Below, piece after piece: positions 36,546 to 45,321 of a stretch of DNA of 64,000 bases. The notes below the pieces were generated by a model. That model was not told the DNA's origin and ran no database searches. It was given only the letters and a program-made list of their open reading frames with translations. The position numbers and the translations under genes are program-made. The stretch is from an uncultured Cohaesibacter sp. (GTDB taxonomy: Bacteria; Pseudomonadota; Alphaproteobacteria; Rhizobiales; Cohaesibacteraceae): positions 3,717,001-3,781,000 of the forward strand of contig NZ_OY761553.1 of NCBI RefSeq assembly GCF_963664735.1, in the 5' to 3' direction. Each line of letters opens with the position of its first letter. The stretch's first letter is position 1.

Positions 36546-37377
36546 AGGGCTGAAGCCATTCTTGCAGAAGTCGCAGAATGTCGTGAAGGTGATGCTTTAC
36601 GAGGTCAAGGGGTCATCGCCGCGTGAGGCCGGGGCTTGCCTCTATGTTTCGTCAACAGACCTGTTTGGAACCATCGGCGGTGGCCAGCTGGAATATATCG
36701 CCATTGATGAAGCCCGACGGATGCTGAAGCGAGGTGAAACTGCCAAGGAAATGGCGGTGCCGCTTGGCCCTGAAATCGGTCAGTGTTGCGGTGGAGCGGT
36801 AACCCTGACTTTCGCTTTGATGGATGCGAACCAAAAAGCGGAAGATGTAAAGGCAGAGCAGCAACACCAGATATCTTTGCCGCACGTCTATATCTTTGGT
36901 GCCGGGCATGTGGGGCGAGCGCTTGCAAAGGCTTTGTATTTGCTGCCGGTCAGGCCGATCCTTGTTGATAGTCGGGCCGAAGAGCTAGAGCTTTGCGATG
37001 TTGAAGTTGAACAGCGCTTGACGCCTTTGGCCGAAAACGAAGTTAGGTCCGCGCCGCCTGCCAGTGTCTATGTGATTCTGACACACGATCATGCTCTTGA
37101 CTTCATGCTGGCGCGAGAAGCGCTCTGCCGCACAGACGCAGCCTATGTGGGCATGATCGGTTCGAAGAGCAAGCGAGCCACGTTTGGCCTCTGGTTGAAG
37201 CGGCAGGAGCCAGAGAGTGCTGTTGCCTGTCTGTCGTTTCTTACCTGCCCGATTGGTGCGCGCGATGGCGTGCGCGACAAAAGACCCGAGGTGATTGCCG
37301 CGATGGTCGCTGCTGAGGTCATGTCAGTTCTTTTGACCATGCCGCAGCCACAGGGAACGGCTTCTCTCAACGATTGA
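36538..37377 (+). CDS. xdhC: Xanthine dehydrogenase accessory protein XdhC
   Basis: XdhC binds molybdenum cofactor and delivers its sulfurated form to XdhB. It is not part of the final enzyme. The 279-residue protein has the N-terminal XdhC/CoxI segment with SSPREAGACLYVSS, GTIGGGQLEY and the cysteine pair GQCCGGAV. A Rossmann-type C-terminal domain follows (YIFGAGHVGRALAKAL, then YVGMIGSKSKRA and CPIGA). It overlaps xdhB by eight bases and ends the xdh operon before a bidirectional terminator. Confidence 0.95.
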   Translation: MAKGLKPFLQKSQNVVKVMLYEVKGSSPREAGACLYVSSTDLFGTIGGGQLEYIAIDEARRMLKRGETAKEMAVPLGPEIGQCCGGAVTLTFALMDANQKAEDVKAEQQHQISLPHVYIFGAGHVGRALAKALYLLPVRPILVDSRAEELELCDVEVEQRLTPLAENEVRSAPPASVYVILTHDHALDFMLAREALCRTDAAYVGMIGSKSKRATFGLWLKRQEPESAVACLSFLTCPIGARDGVRDKRPEVIAAMVAAEVMSVLLTMPQPQGTASLND

Positions 37378-37426
37378 TCGTCTGTTTATGCCAATTCGCT
37401 TTTGGAATTTTTCTTATAAAGCAGCA

Positions 37427-37455
37427 AAAACCCGCCGAAAAATCGGCGGGTTTCG
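37427..37455. terminator. Bidirectional terminator between xdhC and the NCS2 permease
   Basis: AAACCCGCCGA and TCGGCGGGTTT form a perfect stem around a short A-rich loop, with A- and T-runs flanking it. It lies between the convergent ends of xdhC and the permease gene. Confidence 0.92.
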
Positions 37456-37477
37456 TTCGTGTCCCCAGACTTGATGC

Positions 37478-38908
37478 TTATTCGCCCGGCTGGATTTCCC
37501 GATTGTGCCCAGCCATGCCACCGGACACTTCCTCGGTGGATTCAGCGGCAAGTTCTTCAGGCAGGATCAGGTTGAGCACCACAGCAATCAGCGCGGAAGG
37601 CAACAGGCCAGAGGTCAGCAGAACCTTGAGCGTGCCCGGCACATATTGCAGGGCGCTTGGCTCCAGCTGCAGACCCAGACCGACAGACAGGGAGATGGCG
37701 AAGATCACCATATTGCGGCGGTTCCAGTTGACATCGGACAGCATGGAGATGCCGGAGGCGACGACCATGCCGAACATCACGACAACACCACCGCCGAGCA
37801 CTTCGATCGGGATGGTGCGGATGAGGCTGCCGACTTTCGGGACAAGGCCGCAGATGATCAGGAAGATCGCGCCGAAGGTAACCACATGGCGGCTCATGAC
37901 GCCGGTGATGGCAACCAGACCTACATTCTGGGAAAAAGAGGTGTTTGGCAGTGCGCCGAAGACGCCTGCAACGGCAGTGCCAAGACCATCAGCATAGGTC
38001 GCGCCTGCGATTTCCTTGTCTGTTGCCTCGCGTCCAGCGCCACCCTTGGTGATGCCGGACACGTCGCCGACGGTTTCAATGGCGGATACAACGGCCATCA
38101 GACAGAAGCCGATGATGGCGGCAAAGGACATTTCAAAGCCGTATTTGAAAGGCATTGGCAGAGCGAAAACCGCTGCGTTGTTCCATGAGCCTGCGATGGC
38201 TGCCGGTGACAGTTTGCCGATACCGATAGCAAAGATATAACCGGCAATGAGGCCAAGAAGCACGGCGGAGATGGCCCACATGCCACGGGCGTAGAATTTC
38301 AGGCCGAGCGTGACAAGGATTACAACGCCTGCACAGGCCCAGCTGGTAAGCGTGCCGAATTCAGGCTTGCCAACCATGTGAGCGCCACCGGCAGAATATT
38401 GGATGCCGACCTTGATCAGCGCCAGACCGATCATCATGACCACAAGGCCCGTTACCAAAGGTGGCAGGGCAAAGCGGATCTTGCCGATGAAGAGCCCGAG
38501 GAAGGCGTGGAACAGGCCGCCGACGAAGATGCCGGTATAAAGCGCAGCCATGCCGTCGATGCCCTTGCCTGCTACCAGCGGAATCATCACGGGCAGAAAG
38601 GCAAAGCTGGTGCCTTGAACGACCGGCAAGGATGCGCCCACTGGGCCAAGCGTGATGGTCTGGAGCAGGGTTGCAACGCCAGCGATGAGCATGGCCATCT
38701 GAATCATGTAGAGCAGCTCTGGAAAATCAGGGCTGTTGGAGCCAAAGCCGAAGCCAGCTGCGCCTGCGACGATGATCGCAGGGGTCACGTTGGCAATGAA
38801 CATTGCCAAAACATGCTGGATTCCAAGTGGAATGGCCTTGAGCAAAGGTGGTGTATAGTTTGGATCCCGGAGCTGTTCCGGAGTGCCGATCGAATTGTTG
38901 TTCATCAT
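37478..38908 (-). CDS. NCS2-family purine (xanthine/urate) permease
   Basis: This is a nucleobase:cation symporter-2 protein of 476 residues with about 12-14 hydrophobic segments. Family landmarks are IQHVLAMFIANVTPA in the first helix, a QGTSFAFLPVMIPL segment, and the signature ALPNTSFSQNVGLVAITGV with the conserved Asn-Gln pair. The start is the ATG at 38908, since GAGGGG lies just before it and the TTG four codons upstream would fall before that ribosome site. It is the last gene of a minus-strand operon with puuE-uraD and allA, so its likely job is importing urate, xanthine or a related purine. Uracil transport is possible in this family but does not fit the context. Confidence 0.92.
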   Translation of the reverse strand: MMNNNSIGTPEQLRDPNYTPPLLKAIPLGIQHVLAMFIANVTPAIIVAGAAGFGFGSNSPDFPELLYMIQMAMLIAGVATLLQTITLGPVGASLPVVQGTSFAFLPVMIPLVAGKGIDGMAALYTGIFVGGLFHAFLGLFIGKIRFALPPLVTGLVVMMIGLALIKVGIQYSAGGAHMVGKPEFGTLTSWACAGVVILVTLGLKFYARGMWAISAVLLGLIAGYIFAIGIGKLSPAAIAGSWNNAAVFALPMPFKYGFEMSFAAIIGFCLMAVVSAIETVGDVSGITKGGAGREATDKEIAGATYADGLGTAVAGVFGALPNTSFSQNVGLVAITGVMSRHVVTFGAIFLIICGLVPKVGSLIRTIPIEVLGGGVVVMFGMVVASGISMLSDVNWNRRNMVIFAISLSVGLGLQLEPSALQYVPGTLKVLLTSGLLPSALIAVVLNLILPEELAAESTEEVSGGMAGHNREIQPGE

Positions 38909-38944
38909 GTTACCCCTCAACGTTAGTTGTCTTTCCTCCGGTGA

Positions 38945-39493
38945 CTATTTGTCTTTGTTTTTTGATTTTGTTTGTTTTTTTACTTGCCGGCTCGAAACAA
39001 CCCAATAGGGTTCCTCGAACCAGTATTCTTCCAGATTGTTCGCGTCGCCGATCCTGTCGATGACGGCAAACAACCCCGGTGCCTTGAGTGGCGTTAGCAC
39101 GCCATGCCAGACATTCCGGTGAAAATTGATGCCCTGACCAGGGCTTGTTTCAAAGGCAAGCGGCCTGCCAGGTTTGCCCTCTTCGTCGGGAGCGACGATG
39201 ACCAGAAAGCCATTCATGCTCATGGGCACAAAGGCCTGCGACCCGAGCGGATGGCGCTCAACCAGATCGAGGCGGTAGGGCAGCGCTCGCGGCTCTGCAT
39301 CAAACAGGGAAATCCCGGCGCGTCCCGCATCGTCTCCCTCTGCGGCAAAGTCGATGTTGGCCAGATCATGATAACGCCCGCAATGACCCTGATTGATGAT
39401 CTTTGTTGGCGCCCCATGCGCCTCCAGAATATCACCGAAGGGAGCAAAGCCTTCCTCGGTCAAGGGAACGATAATGATCGGGTCATCACTCAT
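38945..39493 (-). CDS. allA: Ureidoglycolate lyase
   Basis: It splits (S)-ureidoglycolate into glyoxylate and urea, the last ureide step. The 182-residue cupin-type protein has the family segments PLTEEGFAPFGDILEA, INQGHCGRYHDLA, LVERHPLGSQAFVPM, NFHRNVWHGVLTPL and FEEPYWVV. It is slightly longer than E. coli AllA (160) because of a Lys-rich tail. The start overlaps the stop of the puuE-uraD fusion as ATGA. An upstream TTG-type start would extend into that gene. The glyoxylate and urea it makes feed malate synthase G and urease, both encoded in this window. Confidence 0.94.
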   Translation of the reverse strand: MSDDPIIIVPLTEEGFAPFGDILEAHGAPTKIINQGHCGRYHDLANIDFAAEGDDAGRAGISLFDAEPRALPYRLDLVERHPLGSQAFVPMSMNGFLVIVAPDEEGKPGRPLAFETSPGQGINFHRNVWHGVLTPLKAPGLFAVIDRIGDANNLEEYWFEEPYWVVSSRQVKKQTKSKNKDK

Positions 39494-40929
39494 TTTGCAT
39501 CTCCGCAAAGACAGTCCTGAACCCGGAAAAACGCGATGCGCTCGACCTGTTTGCAGGCGGTAGCGAACTCGGTGTCGCTGTCATTGTCGATGCGCTTGTT
39601 GAAAGCCTCAAGGATGCCAGCCTTATCATGATCGCGAACGGCGATGATGAACGGGAAGCCATGCTTGTCCATATAGGCCTTGTTAAGCGCCGTGAAGCTG
39701 GCCTTTTCTGCATCGGAAAGCACATCCAGCCCGGCGCTGGCCTGCTCGGCGCTGGAGGCTTCGGTTAGCGCTTTGGCTGCCGCCAGCTTGCCGGCGAGAT
39801 CCGGATGGGCCTTCAGAACCGCGCGCTTTTCGTCCCGTGAAGAGGAGCGGAAGGCGCGACAGAGCGCACTATGCAGACCAATCGGGCTGTCATGTGCCGG
39901 GCCAAGCTCCAGTGCAAAGGCACGTTCGGCAATCCACGGGCTGTGCTCAAAAATGCCGCCAAAAAGCGAGACAAAGCGCTCTTTGTCCATTCGGCTCGGG
40001 CGCTCGAAGCGGACTGGTGGATGCGTCTGCTGCCAATGGCGGGCAATGTCGATGCGGCGGGCAAACCAGACATCGCCCTTTGATTGGGCATAGTCCATGA
40101 AGCGCTTCAATGCCATGACGCGGCCCGGGCGGCCAACAAGGCGGCAATGAAGACCGATATTCATCATCTTCGGCGTTCCGGCTTCCCCCTCTTCATAGAG
40201 GCAATCGAAGGTGTCCTTGAGGTAGGCAAAATACTGGTCGCCGGAGTTGAAGCCCTGTGCTGTGGCAAAGCGCATGTCGTTGCAGTCCAGCGTATAGGGG
40301 ATCAGCAACTGATCGCGCTCACCGGACTCTATCCAGTAGGGCAGGTCGTCGTCATAGATATCGGAGATATAATCAAAGATACCGATCTCGCTGGCAAGCG
40401 CCACCGTATTGGCCGAGCAGCGGCCGGTGTACCAACCTAGCGGTTTGGCCCCCGTCACCTCTTCATGCAGGCGAATTGCTTCCAGCATGTCGGCCTTCTC
40501 AGCTTCCGGCGTGGCGTCCTTATATTCAATCCATTTGAGGCCATGGCTGGCGATTTCCCAATCGGCCTCCTGCATCGCTGCCACCTGCTCGGGGCTACGT
40601 GCAAGGGCAGAGGCGACACCATAGACCGTTGCCGGGATGCCCAAGGAGGTGAACAGGCGATAGAGGCGCCAGAATCCGGCCCTTGCACCATATTCATAGA
40701 TGGATTCCATGTTCCAGTGGCGCTGACCGGGCCATTGCGCTGCGCCGACAATTTCGGAAAGAAAGGCTTCAGAGGCGGCGTCGCCATGCAGGATGCAATT
40801 CTCGCCACCCTCTTCATAATTGACCACAAATTGCACCGCGATCTTCGCTCCGCCGGGCCAAGCGGCCTTGGGTGGGGTTTGTCCATATCCGGACATGTTC
40901 CTTGAATATCGCGTATTCGGTGTATTCAT
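39490..40929 (-). CDS. puuE: Bifunctional allantoinase (PuuE)-OHCU decarboxylase (UraD)
   Basis: Two enzymes are fused in 479 residues. Residues of about 15-310 form a polysaccharide-deacetylase-like allantoinase of the PuuE type: NYEEGGENCILHGD, a WNMESIYEYGARAGFWRL segment, the EIASHGLKWIEYKD metal site, GWYTGRCSANT, and IGLHCRLVGRPGR. Residues of about 318-475 are the OHCU decarboxylase: FVSLFGGIFEHSPWIAERAF with the catalytic His, then AHPDLAGKLA, and the FGFPFIIAVR-like motif seen here as HGFPFIIAVRD. The protein therefore handles OHCU decarboxylation and allantoin hydrolysis. The ATG has AAGGA six bases upstream. It leads the minus-strand operon with allA and the permease. Confidence 0.95.
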   Translation of the reverse strand: MNTPNTRYSRNMSGYGQTPPKAAWPGGAKIAVQFVVNYEEGGENCILHGDAASEAFLSEIVGAAQWPGQRHWNMESIYEYGARAGFWRLYRLFTSLGIPATVYGVASALARSPEQVAAMQEADWEIASHGLKWIEYKDATPEAEKADMLEAIRLHEEVTGAKPLGWYTGRCSANTVALASEIGIFDYISDIYDDDLPYWIESGERDQLLIPYTLDCNDMRFATAQGFNSGDQYFAYLKDTFDCLYEEGEAGTPKMMNIGLHCRLVGRPGRVMALKRFMDYAQSKGDVWFARRIDIARHWQQTHPPVRFERPSRMDKERFVSLFGGIFEHSPWIAERAFALELGPAHDSPIGLHSALCRAFRSSSRDEKRAVLKAHPDLAGKLAAAKALTEASSAEQASAGLDVLSDAEKASFTALNKAYMDKHGFPFIIAVRDHDKAGILEAFNKRIDNDSDTEFATACKQVERIAFFRVQDCLCGDAK

Positions 40930-41140
40930 CTTGGTTCCTTGCGGCTCCCTAGTTGTATTTCCTTCTATAGCATTAAAATTCGATCACATTTTCTTGAAAA
41001 TCCGATAGGTATTTATTCATAATGAAGGAGTGTCTAAAAAACGGATGCAATTATGATGCAATTCCGTATGTTTGATCACAAGGGCGGAATAAGTCCGAGT
41101 TGGCGAAATTGCTGGAAAGCGAAACCCGAAGGGATGTAAA

Positions 41141-41494
41141 ATGGCCGGATATCTAACCACACATGTTTTGGATACAGCGCGGGGCTGCCCTGCTGCTGGC
41201 ATGGCAATCGAGCTTTATCGGCTTGAGGAGGAAAACCGCGTTCTTGTCGCAACCAAAATCACCAATGAAGATGGCCGGACAGATGGCGCTATCCTGCCCG
41301 AAGAGGATTTCACGCCGGGAATTTATGAGCTGGTCTTTTATGCCGGGGCCTATCTGGACGAAATCGAGGCTTTGCAGAAGGAGCCCCGCTTTCTTGATAG
41401 CATTCCCATCCGCTTCGGCATGAGCGAACAAAGCCATTACCATGTGCCGTTGTTGCTTTCGGCCTATGGCTATTCCACCTACCGGGGCAGTTGA
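41141..41494 (+). CDS. uraH: 5-hydroxyisourate hydrolase (transthyretin-like)
   Basis: It hydrolyses 5-hydroxyisourate, the product of urate oxidation, to OHCU. The 117-residue length is typical. The family's catalytic set is in place: HVLDT at the N-terminus (His8), the Arg in DGRTDG near residue 46, a His in SHYHVPLLLS near 97-99, and the diagnostic C-terminal YRGS. The ATG has AGGGA seven bases upstream. It is divergent from the puuE operon (about 210 bases between) and convergent with the LysR gene. Confidence 0.97.
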   Translation: MAGYLTTHVLDTARGCPAAGMAIELYRLEEENRVLVATKITNEDGRTDGAILPEEDFTPGIYELVFYAGAYLDEIEALQKEPRFLDSIPIRFGMSEQSHYHVPLLLSAYGYSTYRGS

Positions 41495-41512
41495 GAAGAG
41501 TTTGAGAGGCGG

Positions 41513-42445
41513 CTAGTTGTTGCCGCGCAGTTGCCTGACCTGTTCTGAAAGAACCGTTCTGATATGGCCGGATATATAGTCAATGAACAGGCGAATTTTG
41601 GGGTCCTGTCGTCTGCGGTGGGAATATAGACAAGCCATCTGGATGGGGATTGGTGGTGTATTGGTCAGGATCGGCACAAGCTGGCCTGTGCTGAGATAGT
41701 GCAGAACCTCAAATTCGGGCTTTAATATTATGCCGTGGCCGTGCAGCGCCCAGTCTGTGAGCACATCGCCGTCATCGGATTCAAACGGACCCGAAACCGC
41801 AAAGCGTTTGACACCCTCTTCAGTCTGTAGTGGCCATTGAAATTCCGGCGCACCGGGGTAGCGCAGATTGAGGCAGGCATGGTCCGGCCCGGCCAAATCT
41901 TCCCCACTTTGGGGTTCACCATGGGTTTCAATATAGGAAGGGGCGGCACAGAGCACCCGGCGGCAATCGGCGATCTTGCGGATGCGCAGGTTTGAATCCT
42001 CCGGCACGCCGAGAAAGAAGGCGACATCCAGCCCTTCGGCGGCAACATCGATCTTGCGGTCTGAAAGCCGCAAGCGGACGTCGATCAGCGGGAATTCCTT
42101 CTTGAAATCCGGCACGGCAGGAGCCACCAGCCGCCGCCCGATGCCCAAGGGAGCTGCAACATGAATGGAGCCGCGCGGCTTCAGCGTCACGCTGGAAACA
42201 AGGGCTTCGGCTTCTTCAATGGATTCGAGGATACGACATGCTCCGGGATAATAGAGTTTGCCCTGTTCGGTCGGGGTCAACATGCGTGTCGTGCGCTGGA
42301 AAAGGCGCACATTGAGATGGTCTTCCAGTTGCGAAATGCGGGCCGAGGCCACGGCGGGCGAAATACGCTGGTCGCGTGCTGCCGATGACATGGAACCCAA
42401 TTCATATACACGAACAAAGGTCTTGATATTATCAAAATAGGACAT
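41513..42445 (-). CDS. LysR-family transcriptional regulator
   Basis: The 310-residue protein has an N-terminal winged helix-turn-helix (residues 1-60: FVRVYELGSMSSAARDQRIS, then SARISQLEDHLNVRLFQRTTR) and a periplasmic-binding-like effector domain. It is divergent from puuD with about 180 bases between, the usual LysR arrangement, and lies amid the purine genes. It probably senses a purine or ureide intermediate and activates puuD and perhaps xdhA, since both promoter regions share a motif. The effector is not predictable from sequence. Confidence 0.93.
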   Translation of the reverse strand: MSYFDNIKTFVRVYELGSMSSAARDQRISPAVASARISQLEDHLNVRLFQRTTRMLTPTEQGKLYYPGACRILESIEEAEALVSSVTLKPRGSIHVAAPLGIGRRLVAPAVPDFKKEFPLIDVRLRLSDRKIDVAAEGLDVAFFLGVPEDSNLRIRKIADCRRVLCAAPSYIETHGEPQSGEDLAGPDHACLNLRYPGAPEFQWPLQTEEGVKRFAVSGPFESDDGDVLTDWALHGHGIILKPEFEVLHYLSTGQLVPILTNTPPIPIQMACLYSHRRRQDPKIRLFIDYISGHIRTVLSEQVRQLRGNN

Positions 42446-42514
42446 GGCGTCTGGCCATCGCTTTTTCTTGTTTTTTTTGAATCTGATCAGTCTTTTTCTT
42501 CATACCAGAAAATC

Positions 42515-42572
42515 TGCCTCTGCAATAGAGTGAACAAAAGGCCAGACAAGGGCCAGACAAGGGCCAGTCAAA
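42515..42572 (+). promoter_or_regulatory. puuD promoter region: motif shared with xdhA, then three 11-bp direct repeats
   Basis: TGCC-N2-TGCAATAGAGT occupies 42515-42531, matching the xdhA upstream copy at 15 fixed positions. Starting eight bases later, GGCCAGACAAG occurs at 42540, again at 42551, and as GGCCAGTCAAA at 42562. The 11-bp spacing (one helical turn) is suited to cooperative binding. The divergent LysR protein is the obvious candidate ligand. Confidence 0.45.
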
Positions 42573-42626
42573 GCCATGACAAAGGCTGGTTGAGGAGGAG
42601 CAAGAGTTTGATTGTGGAGTTTTGGG

Positions 42627-43874
42627 ATGCCTGATTTTGACTTGTTGCAACCGCTCATCTGGTCCTGGCTGGAATTTGCCGTCCGCTGGACCCACGTGAT
42701 CACCGCGATCGCATGGATCGGATCGAGCTTCTATTTCATCGCGCTGGATCTGGGGCTGCGCAAGGCCCCCAATTTGCCGGTCGGTGCCCATGGTGAGGAA
42801 TGGCAGGTGCATGGCGGCGGCTTCTACCATATCCGCAAATTCCTCGTCGCGCCCGAGCATATGCCCGAGCATCTGACCTGGTTCAAATGGGAGAGCTATT
42901 CCACCTGGTTGTCCGGTGCGGCGCTGCTGATGGTGACCTACTGGGCCGGGGCCAATCTGTTCCTCATCGATCCGGCCAAGATGGAGCTGGAAGTCTGGCA
43001 GGCGATTCTCATTTCCGCCGGTTCCCTGACCATCGGCTGGCTGGTCTATGATTTTCTCTGCAAATCGAGCCTTGATGAAAAACCAACGCTGCTGATGGTG
43101 CTGTTGTTCGTGCTGCTTGTGGCCATGGGCTGGGGCTATAACCATGTCTTCACCGGGCGCGCCGTGCTGCTGCATCTGGGCGCCTTCACCGCGACCATCA
43201 TGACGGCCAATGTCTTCTTCATCATCATCCCGAACCAGAAGATCGTCGTGGCAGACCTCAAGGCCGGTCGCACGCCAGACCCCAAATATGGCAAGATCGC
43301 CAAGCTGCGCTCGACCCATAACAATTATCTCACCCTGCCGGTGATCTTCCTGATGCTGTCCAACCATTATCCGCTGGCCTTTGCCTCGCCCTATAACTGG
43401 CTGATTGCGGCGCTGGTCTTCCTGATGGGTGTGACGATCCGGCATTGGTTCAACACCCGCCATGCCCGCAAGGGCAGCCCCTACTGGACGATCCCAGCAA
43501 CGATCCTGCTGTTTCTGGCCATCATCTGGATTTCGCTTATTCCTGCCGAATATGGCGAGGAAGATGAAGCGATGAGCCGCCCGCTCAGCGAATATGAGCT
43601 GAAATATGCCAATGCCGAGGGCTTTGAAGAGGTGACCGAGATCGTCATCAGCCGCTGCTCCATGTGTCATGCGGATGCGGTGGCATGGGAGGGGATCGGC
43701 ATCGCGCCGCGCGGCATTCACCTTGACAATGAAGCCCGCATCATTCGGGCCGCCCGCGAAATCTATATCAATGCCGGGGCGACCAACGCCATGCCGCCCG
43801 CCAATGTGACCTTCATGGAGCCGGAAGAACGCCGCGCCATCATCAACTGGTACAAGGCCGCCCAGAAGGGCTGA
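42627..43874 (+). CDS. puuD: Membrane-bound urate hydroxylase with C-terminal cytochrome c domain
   Basis: PuuD oxidises urate to 5-hydroxyisourate and passes electrons to a c-type haem, replacing soluble uricase. The 415 residues contain about eight membrane helices (AVRWTHVITAIAWIGSSF at the start, later IVFLMLSNHYPL-like and FNTRHARKG segments). At the C-terminus there is a haem-binding CSMCH at residues 344-348, followed by a distal region with NAMPPANVTFM. The ATG at 42627 has GGAG upstream. A TTG five codons earlier overlaps that ribosome site. It lies between the LysR gene and the urease operon and ends at a strong terminator. Confidence 0.95.
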   Translation: MPDFDLLQPLIWSWLEFAVRWTHVITAIAWIGSSFYFIALDLGLRKAPNLPVGAHGEEWQVHGGGFYHIRKFLVAPEHMPEHLTWFKWESYSTWLSGAALLMVTYWAGANLFLIDPAKMELEVWQAILISAGSLTIGWLVYDFLCKSSLDEKPTLLMVLLFVLLVAMGWGYNHVFTGRAVLLHLGAFTATIMTANVFFIIIPNQKIVVADLKAGRTPDPKYGKIAKLRSTHNNYLTLPVIFLMLSNHYPLAFASPYNWLIAALVFLMGVTIRHWFNTRHARKGSPYWTIPATILLFLAIIWISLIPAEYGEEDEAMSRPLSEYELKYANAEGFEEVTEIVISRCSMCHADAVAWEGIGIAPRGIHLDNEARIIRAAREIYINAGATNAMPPANVTFMEPEERRAIINWYKAAQKG

Positions 43875-43908
43875 CCCGTCACGCTCCCCTCCGTTCAGCA
43901 CTCAAGCA

Positions 43909-43938
43909 AAAAGGCCCGCATCCGGTGCGGGCCTTTTT
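43909..43938. terminator. Bidirectional terminator between puuD and ureG
   Basis: AAAAAGGCCCGCA and TGCGGGCCTTTTT pair perfectly around TCCGG. It serves puuD on the plus strand and the ure operon on the minus strand, whose last gene ends at 43961. Confidence 0.95.
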
Positions 43939-43960
43939 CATTTGGAGATGGATGCCTTGT

Positions 43961-44593
43961 TCATTCAAGGCCGGATTTCTTGCAAAGGAATGCGACGACC
44001 TCTTCCACGCCCACCCCGCGGGAAAGATCGGTGAAGAGATGTGCCTTGCCTGCGCGGGCCTTCTCGGCGTCCTGCTTCATCCGCTCCAGATCAGCCCCGA
44101 CATAGGGGGCGAGGTCCGACTTGTTGATCAGCAGCAGGTCGGAGCGGGAAATGGCAGGTCCACCCTTGCGCGGGATGTCGTCGCCCTGCGCGACCGAAAT
44201 GATATAGACCGTGAGGTCCGCCAGATCCGGTGAAAAGGTTGCCGCCAGATTGTCGCCACCCGATTCGATGAAGATGAAATCGAGATCCTTGTGTCGGGCG
44301 CAAAGCTCGTCCACCGCCGCCAGATTGATCGAGGCATCCTCGCGAATGGCGGTGTGTGGGCAGCCACCGGTCTCAATTCCGATGATGCGGTCTTCTGCCA
44401 GAGCCTGCTTGCGCACCAGCGCTTCGGCATCTTCCTTGGTATAGATGTCATTGGTGACAACGCCGATGGAAAAGCGGTCACGCATGGCAAGGCAGAGCTT
44501 CTCGGTGAGCGTTGTCTTGCCCGAGCCGACCGGCCCGCCGATGCCGATGCGCATCGGCCCTGCATAGCTGTCTGGGGTGCTGTGTGAAGTCAT
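43961..44593 (-). CDS. ureG: Urease accessory GTPase UreG
   Basis: UreG is the SIMIBI-class GTPase that drives nickel insertion into urease together with UreD, UreF and UreE. The 210-residue protein has the P-loop GGPVGSGKT, the metal-binding segment [15 protein letters not shown] (Cys-Pro-His), [13 protein letters not shown] and the base-recognition motif NKSDLAP. The start overlaps the ureF stop as ATGA. It is the last gene of the ureDABCEFG operon, closed by the terminator at 43909-43938. Confidence 0.98.
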   Translation of the reverse strand: MTSHSTPDSYAGPMRIGIGGPVGSGKTTLTEKLCLAMRDRFSIGVVTNDIYTKEDAEALVRKQALAEDRIIGIETGGCPHTAIREDASINLAAVDELCARHKDLDFIFIESGGDNLAATFSPDLADLTVYIISVAQGDDIPRKGGPAISRSDLLLINKSDLAPYVGADLERMKQDAEKARAGKAHLFTDLSRGVGVEEVVAFLCKKSGLE

Positions 44594-45321
44594 GACCGGA
44601 AAATCCTTGTATGAAGCGTCTCATGCCGCATGGCGGCGATATCGGAGTGAAAACAGCTGGTGCCGAGGTTATCAAGGCTGGCTGTTGCTGCCTCGGTTGC
44701 CGTCGCGATGATGGTCGCTTCAAGTTGGGCCTGAAGCCTGAGACCATCGGACTGACCCAGTGGCACAAGGCGCATGGCAACCGAAATGAGGTTGGAGGAA
44801 AAGGTATGCAAACTCGCAATGAGGATGCTGTCCAGCCCGATGTCATTCTCTCGTGCGGTCGCGCCCAGAATGACCGGCAGGGCGATCGCCTCCGGTGCTG
44901 CGGCTTCGATCTGCTCCTGCAATGGCCCCGGCCATGCCGCGCTCGCCCTGAAAAAGGCCATGCCTTGCTGGCTGGTCTCCATATGGCGTTCCCTGCTGGC
45001 ACAAAGCGCCAGCGCCAGCTCATTGAGCGCAATCCATGCTGCACGGTCACCTGCGCCGATGCGCCAGCCATGGGCCAGCAAGATGGCGTCGCTTCTGGCG
45101 CTGCCCATGGTCAGAAGATGCCCGAGCCAGTCGCCCACGCTTTCCCTGTCATGGCAAATTCCCTCGCTGATCGCCGTTTCCAGCCCATGGCTATAGCTGA
45201 AGCTGCCAAGGGGAAAGGCGGGGGAAAGCCATGTCAGCAGCCGCACGAGGGCGGCCCCCTTCAGAGCCTGCGATGAAGGCAATGGCATCTCTTCTGATCG
45301 GGTCACGGCATCAATGCTCAT
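44590..45321 (-). CDS. ureF: Urease accessory protein UreF
   Basis: UreF is a helical chaperone that bridges the UreD-urease complex and UreG. I place the start at the ATG at 45321 (243 residues, normal for UreF), which overlaps the last 11 bases of ureE. The typical N-terminal segment follows: [21 protein letters not shown]. An in-frame ATG at 45420 would add 33 residues, but that extension is simply the His codon-rich tail of ureE read in another frame. The C-terminus ([22 protein letters not shown]) matches the conserved UreF end that contacts UreD. Confidence 0.93.
   Translation of the reverse strand: MSIDAVTRSEEMPLPSSQALKGAALVRLLTWLSPAFPLGSFSYSHGLETAISEGICHDRESVGDWLGHLLTMGSARSDAILLAHGWRIGAGDRAAWIALNELALALCASRERHMETSQQGMAFFRASAAWPGPLQEQIEAAAPEAIALPVILGATARENDIGLDSILIASLHTFSSNLISVAMRLVPLGQSDGLRLQAQLEATIIATATEAATASLDNLGTSCFHSDIAAMRHETLHTRIFRS

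Noticed and set aside
41020-41076. 17-codon frame (starting MKECLKN) upstream of uraH
   Set aside because: No ribosome site before its ATG, and it overlaps the likely promoter region. Nothing supports translation.
42432-43901. 489-codon open frame on the minus strand
   Set aside because: Antisense shadow of puuD. The His/Gln/Gly-rich translation reflects the complement of a GC-rich membrane protein gene.
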